From positions 3,399,501-3,463,500 of the forward strand of contig JAQFVV010006246.1 in the NCBI GenBank assembly GCA_028023455.1: a stretch of 64,000 nt of DNA, in the 5' to 3' direction. Position numbers and translations under genes: made by a program. The DNA is from Epiperipatus broadwayi (lineage: Eukaryota; Onychophora; Udeonychophora; Euonychophora; Peripatidae). The stretch's first letter is position 1. Each line of letters opens with the position of its first letter. The notes beneath the pieces are model-generated. The model was not told the DNA's origin and ran no database searches. It saw only the letters and a program-made list of their open reading frames with translations. Shown here piece by piece: positions 48,463 through 59,476 of this stretch.

Positions 48463-50168
48463 GTGCCAACTACATACGATTATAGTCACACATGTATGTA
48501 TTTATTAATAATAATAATAAAAATTAGTTAAAAGGTAAAAGTGAACAAACAAAGAAATTAAAAGAATTAGGTTACTGATATTTTTCAAAAGTAAAGGGGA
48601 AAATATATATATAAAACTCTTGAAAGGGCTAATAATTAGTTGAAAATTAGTTAAAAGGCTATAAAGACTTTTATTTCTAAAAAAAAAAAAAAAGAAGGTG
48701 AAGGGGGTATATAACAAAATACATCTCTTTTTCTCTTTAAAATCATTTATTAAAAAAAAAAGGTGAACAAAAGATATTAGAAACATATAACAAATAAAAG
48801 GTATTAGAAAGTTATGATATTTAAAACATTGTAAAAAAAAAAGTAAGTTTAAATGTAAATTGTATTAAAATGTGAAACTTGTACAAAATTTTCATCATAG
48901 ATCTGTATAAAATAAAAATAAATATATGAAAAGATATATTATTAATTAGTGGCATTCCAGTAAACAATAGCCGTCAAATCTATAAATAAGGCAGATTGAG
49001 ATTATTAATTAGTTGATTTTTGGATTTTTTTGTTATCAGATATGTCTAAAGAACTAAACGTGAGACTAGCATTTCTGAGCAATATTAGCAGGTGTATGTC
49101 TCTTAATATGCATGGCTAGTGACTCTAAATGGCCATTTGCTCAGTCTTTACCCATCTGAATTTGAACTCACCCATGAAAGAACATCTGTATTGCCATTAT
49201 TAACAATGTTATGCCTGAAGAAAGGAATGGATGCTGCTAAGAAACAGGAAAGCAAGAAAGAAGGAGACTAAACCAACTGCAATGGACCACACCAGAATAA
49301 CCCAGCCAGCCAGAGTGGCTAGTGAAGAATCAACCATCTCTGCAAAAGAAGTGTGTGCTTCCCACAGGATGATCTATAGAGTGCTGGATGTCTAATAATC
49401 TATGTAAACATTTTTCTATTAAACATGCATGTATTGATTTATTTTATATCAAAAAGAAACAGACTATTTTAAAATTGCACAATATTCAAAAAAAGGAAAA
49501 AGAAAGAACTTTTACTAAAGAAGTTATTTTTTGTTAGATAAAAGAATAATTACTTTATGCTGACCTTTTGATAATTAGCTATTCTGCCATATAATTATAT
49601 TATTTCATTGATTATAGTTTTGTTTGTGATTTTAGATATTTGAATTCATTATGCCATTTAACTTGATAATTTTTTTCTTTTAATAAACATTATTACTACT
49701 AACTATTAAAAAATAGTTGTCTTGCTTAATTCCTTTTTCTCCAAGTGAATGAATAACAGTCGCAAATTAAATCTAGGTTATTAAAACTTATGTGGTTAAT
49801 CTTAGATTTAAATAAAATAAGGGACAAATAAATAAATTTTCTTTTATTCTAAAGAGAAGAAAAGTGGAATAAACAAAGAAGGAGGAGAGGGGCTATATAC
49901 GCATATATTCTTCTGTTACCATGATAATTTCTGAAATTTTTTTATAAATATTTCAAGGGCTGGATGCCTAATAAAGCATTTCTTACGAATACTTTTGTCC
50001 AGCAGCCGAAGGGCTTCTGACCAGGAAATATAATTTTAGGATAATATGTGCTTATTTTTTTCAGTGTTTGGTCAGGAATGTAGTCTTAAAAGCTAATTAG
50101 GTTCGTATTTGCTTCTTGCTTGAGGTAACAGTAGAAAATAAATATTAAACATAATAAAAACTGTTACA
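48463..50168. mobile_element. TG...CA insertion (1.7 kb) in the right arm of the palindrome
   Basis: Begins TGTGCCAACTAC directly after (TA)n and ends ACTGTTACA before ATATA, so ATATA-type sequence lies on both sides. The palindrome arm resumes immediately afterwards, which defines the insertion limits without needing a family match. TG...CA ends suggest an LTR or small LTR element. No internal repeat of the termini and no ORF with similarity was found. Less AT-rich segments occur at 49090-49330. Confidence 0.55.
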
Positions 50169-50574
50169 ATATATAAAAAGGTTTAACTAAGTATAATAAT
50201 AAAAAAAGTAGAAGTAAAAATGAATGAAATAAATAAGAATTGATACATAAATAAGATAATGTTATTATATTATAAATATAATATTTAATTATAAATTATA
50301 AGTATAGAAAATGAGGTTATAAACATGGATTAAAAAGAAGATATAAAATAAAATAAGAGAAGAAGAATGAAAATAAGTGAAATATTTGGAGGATATAAAA
50401 TGATAGCATAAGAATACAGTAAGGAAGTGTATAAGGAGAAATAAAAAATAATAATTATAAAAAAATAATAATTAAAAAATAAATATATATATATGTAAAA
50501 TGAATGAAATTTTTTTAAAAAGAATTAAAGAATACAATTTTAGTAAAAAAAAAAAAAGATTACAGATTAAAATG
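50169..50574. repeat. Right arm, outer half, of the large palindrome
   Basis: Reverse complement of about 47194-47570. Landmarks are GATTACAGATTAAAATG at the outer end, and AATCCATGTTTATAACCT and AATGATAGCATAAGAATACA (read on appropriate strands). Confidence 0.82.
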
Positions 50575-51336
50575 TAATATATAAAAAAATCTATTGATTG
50601 TAATGTTTACTGGTCATACATGTTAATCAAAGACGTCTTTACATTAGTGCAACAGAAATTCAAAGTATTTCAGACCCCTTCCCGAGTTCCGATCCAATGA
50701 TGAACAGAATACCCTTTATTTGCCTGATGGTATCTCATCCATCCATGATGACTGGAAGACCAAACACACAGTGTATACACACAAAAATTAAAATAATAAT
50801 AATACTTTTATCTATGTCTGTTCGCTGTATATGTTCCTGCTTATATATTTTAATGAGACTTACAGGAATTTACATATTAGCTGACACAACTTGCTAAGGT
50901 AAATTTCAATAATTGTGTCCTTGCTCTTTATTTCTTTTAAGACTTTTTAGGACTTTTTGCACACTGAATTCGAATATCCCAGAGTTCATTGTTCCTCTGC
51001 TACATTTTAAATTAGTTCATCTGTTTCTGTGTGTAATATTTAATGAAATTTAATGATCCTTTCATCCCAGCTTATAATTACTCCAAGCAGATTTTCAAAT
51101 TTTTCTCCCATCCCCGCATTCAAAATCCCAAAGAAAGAAAACCCAAAACAGAACATCCCAGATACAGTGACCAAAAGTGGCATCAAACACACCCTTGGCG
51201 CCAGCTGCCATATCAATACTTAATTTTTACTTGACCCTGGTTTAGGTGATGAAGGTCTGAGCCCCTTCTGGTTTCCGTATGTATTTCCATTGTTGTCACT
51301 GTTGCTTTCGGTATACTTCACATATGTTTTAGGGCT
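50575..51336. other. Unassigned, mixed composition
   Basis: Less AT-rich than its flanks in 50640-50780 and 51060-51330, which suggests decayed element sequence, but no frame is readable. The open frames at 50697-50897 and 51043-51234 have no recognisable motif. Confidence 0.4.
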
Positions 51337-51600
51337 TCAACTTCTATGCCTAGCCTTTATATGCCATTGGGCTTGTCTTTGAACACCTTCATTCCAGTTT
51401 ATGGAGTTTATGCCTATGTTTTTCCAAGCCTTGTCCGTTAGTTTGCTTTGCTCACGTGTATTGGCTGTGTTTAGTATCTTTGCTACTTGTTCTATCAACT
51501 TTATTCTAAAGTACTTTTCTAAACTGCTAAGGTGTTTTCCTGGAGCCTCACCTGTCTGCCCTTCAAACACTCTTATCTTTGGAAATTGGTTTATATTTGG
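51337..51600 (-). pseudogene. Gag-like relic
   Basis: Minus-strand translation KFPKIRVFEGQTGEAP, then GKHLSSLEKYFRIKLIEQ. This resembles the retrotransposon gag core pattern (phi-x-x-F-x-G-x-x-x-E-x-P-x-x-x-L-x-x-L-x-x-x-F) and is close in wording to the gag at 57868-58797 (KIFRGEIGENPQAHLENLQKFF). It ends at a stop after about 80 residues with no zinc knuckle or pol downstream. It may come from a relative of the element at 54886-62029, or from another LTR family. Confidence 0.45.
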
Positions 51601-51613
51601 TAATTATGTATAG

Positions 51614-54600
51614 GTCCTACCTCCCTCTGCTGACTATTAATCATCCCCAAACCAACCACAAACAAGGATTCGTCAAAATAGGAAAATTTATCCTTTCCCA
51701 TTACAACACTATAGTTTTTGTTCAAGAAATATCAAATTATCAATATTTCAATTACTGCAGAATCCTCAGATGATGTAAATGAATACTGAAAAAAAAATTT
51801 GGAAACTATTTACACATAATCAGAAGCTATGTAGTAATACTGTAAATTGTTTATCTATGAATTTTTACATAAACTTTTATTAGAAAGAAAAAAAAACAAT
51901 TATTTAAAGATTTATTGATATGTATTATGAATGTAATTTGTTTATTTTTTCTATCTTGCTCTTAGTTTACTTTATTAAATGTTAAAACATGTTTTCATTT
52001 ATATATAACTTTATGTTTATTTATTTGATAGAATAAACTTTTTAGATGGCCATTCTATCTTTTCCAAAGACTTTATCATGTGTTTGAAGTGTTAGTATTC
52101 ATTCATTTTATAGTTAAAATCCAACACGCATGTGCAACAGTTTAATGCTGTTTAAATATTACATTTTAGTCTTTTATTGAAAGATATTTCCAAATATTAA
52201 AAGGTACTGGACAATTCTGCAGTTAATAGTATTACATAAAAAATTAATCACAGTTTAAAAGTAAAAAAATGATTTTGAAATCTTTCTCATAAATGTTGGT
52301 ATAAATACTATGCATTATTTAATGTGTTATTTTTATAAATTATCAACCAAAAATTATGTGTTGGCAAGTAAAAATAGTTTTATAGGTAAAAAAAATAGAA
52401 AGGGCTTAAATAAAATGAGCATGTTCAATAGGTGATAGACAAAAAGATTTATATGCACATTTTAAATTAGTTAGGATTAAGTAAATTACTTAATTATAAG
52501 AAAGGATTTGTGCATGAGTATGTGATTACTAATATTTATTTATAATATAGAATTCAGTTCATTACCCCTGCTTTTGGAAATGAATTATATTACCTAGCTA
52601 TGAGCTAAAAATGTTATGAGTTATTAATTTTGAAAAATTATATTGATATATGGAATATGATTTCATTTTACTCAAATGCAATAGAATTAAAAAGTAAGAA
52701 AATATTGAATAATAAGACTCATTCTGATGATGATGATAATAATAATAATAATAGTAATGTACTTTTTACTGTCAGTATTATATATAGTTATGATTAATCA
52801 TAGTGGAATGTTAGCAGAATGATTTAAAGAATTAAATGCAAAGTTGTATATTCATTTTTTATATAGAATAGCATTGATTATAATATATCCCACTTATTTT
52901 TTATCAGTTAAATATTCCTGAATATTGGTGATTTTTACTTATATAAATTAAGAGAAGAATTGACCAAGATTTATTTCTATAAGCTGTTTGTGGACTATTA
53001 AACTAATTCTGAACTATGAGACCTACTTAGATACTTGAATTAATTGTCTTAGGAATATTGTATTAGACATAAAAGTATTTATATTTTGCCATATACAGTT
53101 AATGGTCTTATGCTACACAAATCCATGAAGATATTTGGAGTTGTTATTTTACATGGCTAGCATTTTGATTAAAGATAAAAAGTTTTCTTATGTATTTGCT
53201 TATATTAAATGAATGTTGATTGATTATGAGCATATATTCTTGGTGATTTCATGACATAATACTATCTATAAGATATTACAATACTTTAATATTTTTCAAT
53301 TATCTTATGCAATATTACAAATGTTAAAATTATCACATCAAATGATTGATACAGTAGAATAAATACAATCAAGAAATTATGCTAGTAATGTGATGGTTGT
53401 AAAACATTACAGATAAAATAAATGCCTTGTTTACATTTCCAAAACAGTATACTTCAAAATCATAGATACATAAATTAAATTTTCAATAATCTGGATAATA
53501 TGCTCACAATATTGTTAGAGTTAGGGTTAGTATAAATGAACTTAGTAGTTGAATCTAAAGTTATATTATTTAAGGAAGGAAATAGTTTGAACAATATAAT
53601 ATGAAAATTTATTCTCTTTTAAAGTATCTGTAGAATGTTAATCTATTTGTCATATTTTTAGTTGAGATGCAAGATATTATATCATCAACAAATAGTGGTA
53701 TTGAATATAGTTTTGTATATGAATAAATTTATTGTGATATTTGTTAAATTAAGGTTCTCTTGTGTATTTTCTACAGTAGTAGTCTTATTCAATGCATAGA
53801 CTAAAATAAATGATGATCTGATGTATGGAGAAATAAAAATTTTATATGATGATTATAAAATAAATTGGAGAAAATACGAGGCAAATCCTTTAAAGATAAT
53901 AGTTCAATTTTTTTTTTACTTTATTTTATAGTGATGAATGGAAATATTTTGATATTAATGTCATTCAATACATTGCAAAAATCTGAAATGTAATTTAATG
54001 AGAGAATGATAATTTAACACCATTCCAAATCATTTTCCAGATTCTAGGAGAACCTCATAGTGTCCAAATAAATGAAAAACAATTGCAGAAAAATATTAGA
54101 TAAAATCTAAACCAAAGCATCTATTCTCCAGCACAGTTTCATTTGGTTTTGATTGCTACCATATATATACAATTTAACCCAAAAAAAAGCTATGGAAATT
54201 GAAATATTAAAAATTATGTATTAAATAAGTAAAAAATTAAATATGTGTTCGATTATATTTTAAGTTATTGTTGATTTTATATAATAACATAAAGTCAGGA
54301 AGTATAGTTATGGGAAAACTGTAATAGTATATATGAAATAAAAATCCATTTATGCTATAGTTTAAAAGAAAATGTCTTAATACTTGCACTTTTTATTCAG
54401 AAATCTTAAATTATTTAAGAAGTTTTAAAGATTTAATCTCATTTTCTATTTTAATTAAAATTAAATAAAGGTAATTAAATTGCTGTAGAGCAATGTTGGT
54501 TAAAATTCATAATTAATGTGATATGAAGGGGGGGGGGGCTGGCCTTGCAATTTTATGGTGAACTAAAATTGTAGCCACAATTATTTCAGTTACTATTTTA

Positions 54601-54881
54601 TATAACTAAAGATTATTGAAACTGTTTACAAATTTAAAGCTGAATATTAGGAAATGACTTCTGTTACTTTATAAAGTAAATATTTTTTTTTTTACTTTAA
54701 TAATTAATTTTTGTGCAAGTAATTTTGAGATATTTTAATTTTCAGTTTTATATAAGTAAAAACATTCAAAAATAGAGAAGAAATAAAATTTAATTTTTTT
54801 TATTCAATTTATGATTAAATATCTACCAGAAACTGATTAAAAACATATATACTAGCATCCAGTAAATAAAGCAACATGTTT
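51614..54881. other. AT-rich non-coding stretch
   Basis: No gene supported. Contains an ATG/AAT microsatellite at about 52725-52752, a G-run at 54528-54537, and a short TTAGGGTTAG at 53521-53530 that is too short to be telomeric. Confidence 0.5.
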
Positions 54882-54885
54882 TTAT
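54882..54885. repeat. Target-site duplication, left copy (TTAT)
   Basis: Four bases matching 62030-62033, on the outer edges of the paired LTRs. Short and AT-only, so weak by itself. Confidence 0.6.
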
Positions 54886-57435
54886 TGTAGCGGTCAGAAA
54901 ACATGTGACTCGTAAACATAGTGCAGAATTCGACCACCATACAGAACAGCAGCACCATCGAGTAGCGAAGCCACCCATGGTACTGAGTTCGAACATAGTT
55001 TATCGGTTCCACAATACAATCCATGAAACAACGCATCTGATGCGACATTAGTAAATATTTCCTTAGGCACGGTGGTCAGGGATATGCAAGAGATTCATGA
55101 TTTTATTCTCGAGTTAGCCAATAATCAAACTAATATTTATTTAACATTCATATTTACATAATCGAGGAAATATTAGATAGAATGGGTATCGACTAAATGA
55201 AACGTAACTGCAGACATATAGTTTAAAATTATTTATTAATACATTTTAATAAAACAATCATTTATTAATATTTAAAGCTTCAGTAGCAGGATTTGCGACA
55301 TGATTATATTTTAAAGAGTACATTTATTTATTTAGACATTATTTTATATTGAGGATTTCAGTAGCGGTATTTCCGATACTGTAATGTTTACAAAAGGAAT
55401 ACATTTATTTGAAAGCGTAATCTAGCTACCTAAAATTCTCGAGTAAGTATTTCTAATGCATGCCTGGAGGGATTTATACCTTTGCAATGCAAGAGTCTAA
55501 AGTAAGATTTAAGAGTAGCGGCGGACATATATTTATTTAATTAAACTATTTATTTTATGACTAAGGGCAAACATTTATTTGAGAGTGAATTATGAAGATA
55601 ATGCAGAGGCGGAGTGATATATAGAATAATAAAACTAAGTAAAGGAACACGTGGTACGCTTTAGAAAGGCGATATGGAATGGCAGTATATTGAAACTGCA
55701 ATGCCGCGAATGAGTTTATAAGACGGTCGGCTGGTCTCTGCCTTGGCCCGACGAAGTAAGGTGTCACATAAGCATAACCAGGGACAAGCAGTACGTGTCG
55801 CAATTTGCCGGCTGGCTGCATGACAGGTCAAATCCTACGGGAGCATTTATTATGTCCGCTTGTGTAGGACGACGGGGTTAATTTCAACCCTGAAGAATCC
55901 GGAAATTTCACAGTGGAATGGGTCATCGCATCTCTAAAACGTAACACATGTATCTGTATAAACGATTATGATGAGATTTAAGTAGATTTCTGACTCGGCC
56001 TACATTATCAACATTTACTAAAGAACGTTGGTGACTCTCAAAGAAATGTAATTTGATGGAATTATTCATTATGATTTAATAAATACAAAACATATATAAA
56101 TTGGGAATTATTATAACTAATATGTCAGCCATTTGCGAAGTAGTAGACCCCTGCATTACAATAAATGATGCACTGAATGCGTGTCAATTTATATGAAAGT
56201 TAAGTTAGTTATGAAAGCAAATATTAATGAAAATTTGACATGCATTCATTATTCCAAGTGATCATAGATTTAAACTTTAAAATTGAGACAATTATGAGCA
56301 TGCAATAATTAAATAATAACTATAGATAGAATGTAGATTTGAGAAATACGCACCCAAGATAGAGTGAGGGAAGCTAGATTATTAGATACATTTACACATT
56401 ACATTAATTATTCAATTTAGTTATACAAATGGTAGTTTTTATATTTTACAATTTAGATAAGTAATATGAAGAAGAGCTATAGCATGTTATTAGAGTACTC
56501 TAGAGTTTGAACACAGACAGGTACCTGTTTTATAAGAAGTTTTCTGATTCCATTAGTTTAGCAGCAAAAAGTTCACGAGTGGCAATTCTTTCTTGTATTT
56601 AGATATTTCATTTCACAGCAGCAGCAGCTTTTTCATTTATTTCAGGCAGCAGATCTTCATGGTGAATTTATGACGGGCAATGGAAAGTTCAGCATCCGAT
56701 AGGCCATCTCCCGATGGAGAATAATCTAGGTGCTTTACTCGGTCATACCTTGGCAGGAACAAATTATTTTATATTTTTGGAGACTCTCAGTGTTCGAGAG
56801 CAAAGCTAAAGTTTAAGTGCATGTCTCCAGCAAGTCTAAGATGGCCTCTTTTTTTATCTTGATCTTTCACATTTTTTGTTAAGATATTTTTAGGTTCTAC
56901 TTAATCTGCCCTGAGGATAATCAATGCATTTTGTTGGTTTTTAATTAAAGAAAGCTGCTGTTCTATTGTTTACATTTTACATTTACTAATTACTTTTTGG
57001 GGAATTTTTCTTTAATTAATCTATTATCTATCACTGACCGATGCTTTTAAATTTCAAAAACAAAAAGGGAACATAAGATTATTTTAACTTTTAATTAAAT
57101 ATTACATCAGATATTTTTAGAATTATTATTAAACGAAATTTAAACGAAGCAATAAATACGAACTTTATAATCCAAAATAAATGATTAAAATTATACAAAA
57201 TTATATAACTAAAAGAAATCTAAATTATATTATTTTATCCCTATTTATTGCGTTTAATTTGAGATCAAAATGTGTGCATGTTTATGCTGAATTCTACATA
57301 TATTTATACAATTTTAATATTGTTACACACACAATTCAATATCAAAAAGTTTAAATTTGGGCGGAATAGACCGGTCAGTGAGAGACGATAGAAAAAGGTG
57401 AAACTTAAGATTCGAATACGAATCTTACTGTTTCA
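54886..57435 (-). mobile_element. LTR (3' LTR in element sense), 2,550 bp
   Basis: Direct repeat of 59477-62029 with TG...CA ends (plus strand TGTAGCGGTCAG to ACTGTTTCA). The two are very similar by eye, with scattered substitutions and a few short indels. It lies directly beyond the polypurine tract, so for the minus-strand element this is the 3' LTR. A terminal hairpin (AAGATTCG/CGAATCTT) lies about 9 nt from the CA end. Open frames inside (54815-55048, 55561-55821) are shared with the other LTRs and show no domain. Confidence 0.92.
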
Positions 57436-57451
57436 TTTCCCCTTACTTCCC
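57436..57451 (-). other. Polypurine tract
   Basis: The minus strand reads GGGAAGTAAGGGGAAA immediately before the 3' LTR begins TGAAACAG. A purine-rich run directly upstream of the 3' LTR primes plus-strand DNA synthesis in LTR retroelements. It confirms the minus orientation. Confidence 0.75.
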
Positions 57452-57867
57452 GTGAACAATTAAGAAAGGACAAAGGAGGCAAGAAAGAAAAAAAATTTTA
57501 CATTACTTAATTTAAATACGACAAAAAAAAAATTATTATTGTTTTTACAGATATTGAAATATAGAAAGCAGAGATTACATGAAGCAACGAACAATTTAAA
57601 TACCCAGATCTAGAATTTATAGTTTAATTAAGATGGCCTAATTTGGCCGTGTCTGGTTAAAATCATAGTAATAATTAGTTAAACTGAATGTATATATAAA
57701 TATAATAAAAAAAAATTTTTTTAAGAGTAATAGTAATTAAAACAATAATATATATAATAATAAAATTTCTATCTAAAACCCTATTTGACTAAAGTACAAT
57801 CCATTCAACCAAGTTCATTTTAATATTTTCATATATGTTTAATAACCGTCCTAATAGTCTAATATTT

Positions 57868-58797
57868 TTACAACCCCGGGTCAGGTGGATAATACCAATC
57901 TCTCGTCATCGATGACTGCGGCCTTGGGTTTTCTAATCGTTGCCTTTTATCAGGTGGTTCTTTGGCCCAATGGTTCAAATCCACGGTAAGAAATTCAACC
58001 ATTTCTCCTATATCTTTTATTTGAATGCCTGTCATTAATGGTTGGATGGTTAGTGGCACGCTACGCTGGATCGTTCTAAATTTCCACTTCCCCATATTCC
58101 ACCAGTTTTTAGCAGATACCTGAAGATGGTTACTAGCTATAGCTATCTGCACATCCAGCCCTGTCTTATGAACTTGGAAGAACTTTTGCAAGTTCTCTAA
58201 GTGGGCTTGAGGATTTTCTCCTATCTCCCCTCTAAAGATTTTGATGTGGATCATTTTTGCTAAATAGCTTTGTTGTCGAGTGTCCATCTTCATCTCTTCT
58301 TTAATGCTGACTGCCTTCTCTGGTTCTTGTGGGCCTTCATCGGCTGGAATGAAGTTTCTTTGCTCATCACACTTTTTCATATTTACTACACTACCTGCTT
58401 GCCCTTCTACTATCATTGTTTCGTCTGATCTCTCTGATTTCCTTTCCTTTTCCATATCTTTAATCTCTTCTCCCTTTTTACTAGCCGGGGATATTCCAAA
58501 ATGTTCCTTTATGGCTTCTAACTCTCTCCACATAATGTCTTTAAATTCCTGATATTCTCTAACTCTTCTCTTTTCTTCTTCTTGTCTCTGTTTTGATTCT
58601 TCATCTCTTCTTTTTCTCATTTCCTCCTCATACAATTTCTTCATTTCTTGCATATTCTGTCTGAGTATTCCCTCAATAAACTTGAAATTAAAGTCCATTG
58701 ATCCTCTGTATTGTTGCGGAGCTTCCCTTCGCTCGGGTGTTGACTCCAAAGCTTCAGATAAATCTTCTTGCTGTATATCAATATTTTCTGATTCCAT
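57868..58797 (-). CDS. Gag-like protein of the LTR element
   Basis: A 309-residue protein, intact from MESENIDIQQ to a stop, in the interior of the 54886-62029 element. Residues about 49-100 are a highly charged Glu/Arg/Lys helix (EEEMRKRRDEESKQRQEEEK), likely coiled coil. About 100-180 is a low-complexity acidic linker. About 182-235 matches the retrotransposon gag core: IKIFRGEIGENPQAHLENL, then QKFF, and a later AKNWW, fitting the F-x-G pattern and the terminal A-x-x-W-W. The protein would form the particle that packages element RNA. No zinc knuckle is seen, and the C terminus is proline-rich. No pol ORF follows in any frame, and about 430 bp separate the stop from the 3' LTR. The ORF is undamaged, in line with a young copy. 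Confidence 0.72.
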   Translation of the reverse strand: MESENIDIQQEDLSEALESTPERREAPQQYRGSMDFNFKFIEGILRQNMQEMKKLYEEEMRKRRDEESKQRQEEEKRRVREYQEFKDIMWRELEAIKEHFGISPASKKGEEIKDMEKERKSERSDETMIVEGQAGSVVNMKKCDEQRNFIPADEGPQEPEKAVSIKEEMKMDTRQQSYLAKMIHIKIFRGEIGENPQAHLENLQKFFQVHKTGLDVQIAIASNHLQVSAKNWWNMGKWKFRTIQRSVPLTIQPLMTGIQIKDIGEMVEFLTVDLNHWAKEPPDKRQRLENPRPQSSMTRDWYYPPDPGL

Positions 58798-59434
58798 TTT
58801 TCCTAATATTATTTATTTTATACTAGTAGCATTTGACTACTCCCCACCGGTATATTGGCCCTATAACACTCTTTCGCTGCCCTCACCTACTCTACATTGC
58901 CCTATCTCTCTATTGCTGCGTTTAACATATTTAACATATATATTATAGCGAACTTCTGGTTACGCGTGTAATAAGCTACTGCTGTCTATGATATATATAT
59001 ATATTTGTACTTTAACAAAATATTTACTATTAACATATATAACAAGCTTCTGCTGTCTGTGCTATATATATAATGGTGTTTTAATAAAAAAAATTCAATG
59101 CTACTTGCTTTTTCATTTAACGATTGATTACTTTTTTTTTCTTGGCATATATATATATATATAAAGCAAAATATTTCATTAGATCCGAGTATTTTCGTTC
59201 CTTCTTAAATTACACACACATCCCTGCTTTCCTTAAATTTGTTATTATGCCTGCTGTCCTTTCATTCACTAGACCCACATTATTTCACTCGATTTACTTT
59301 TTTTTCATTATTTTTATCAAAACAAAATCGTATATATATAGAATAATTAGCCAACTCGAGTAACAAACGCTAAAAGAAATTTATATGCGTTATATTTTGC
59401 TCAGGGTATATATGGGTTTTTTGTATCGAAAGCT
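58798..59434 (-). other. 5' leader of the LTR element
   Basis: Non-coding interior between the primer-binding site and the gag start, with several TA microsatellite tracts (about 58988-59005, 59066-59073 and 59147-59163). No additional ORF is supported. A candidate region for the packaging signal, by position only. Confidence 0.5.
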
Positions 59435-59452
59435 CCACATTGGAAAGCGCCA
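59435..59452 (-). other. Probable primer-binding site
   Basis: The minus strand reads TGGCGCTTTCCAATGTGG starting 24 nt inside the 5' LTR. TGG begins most tRNA-complementary primer sites because tRNAs end in CCA. The distance from the LTR is longer than usual, and the tRNA was not identified. Confidence 0.5.
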
Positions 59453-59476
59453 AATGCTAAAAAAAAAATTTAACTA

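Noticed and set aside
53514-53530. GTTAGAGTTAGGGTTAG, telomere-like
   Set aside because: Fewer than three units and unflanked by more repeats; chance is sufficient.
58280-58948. Plus-strand frames opposite and beside the gag ORF
   Set aside because: Shadows of the charged gag helix and of its leader; the minus-strand orientation is fixed by gag, PPT and primer site.
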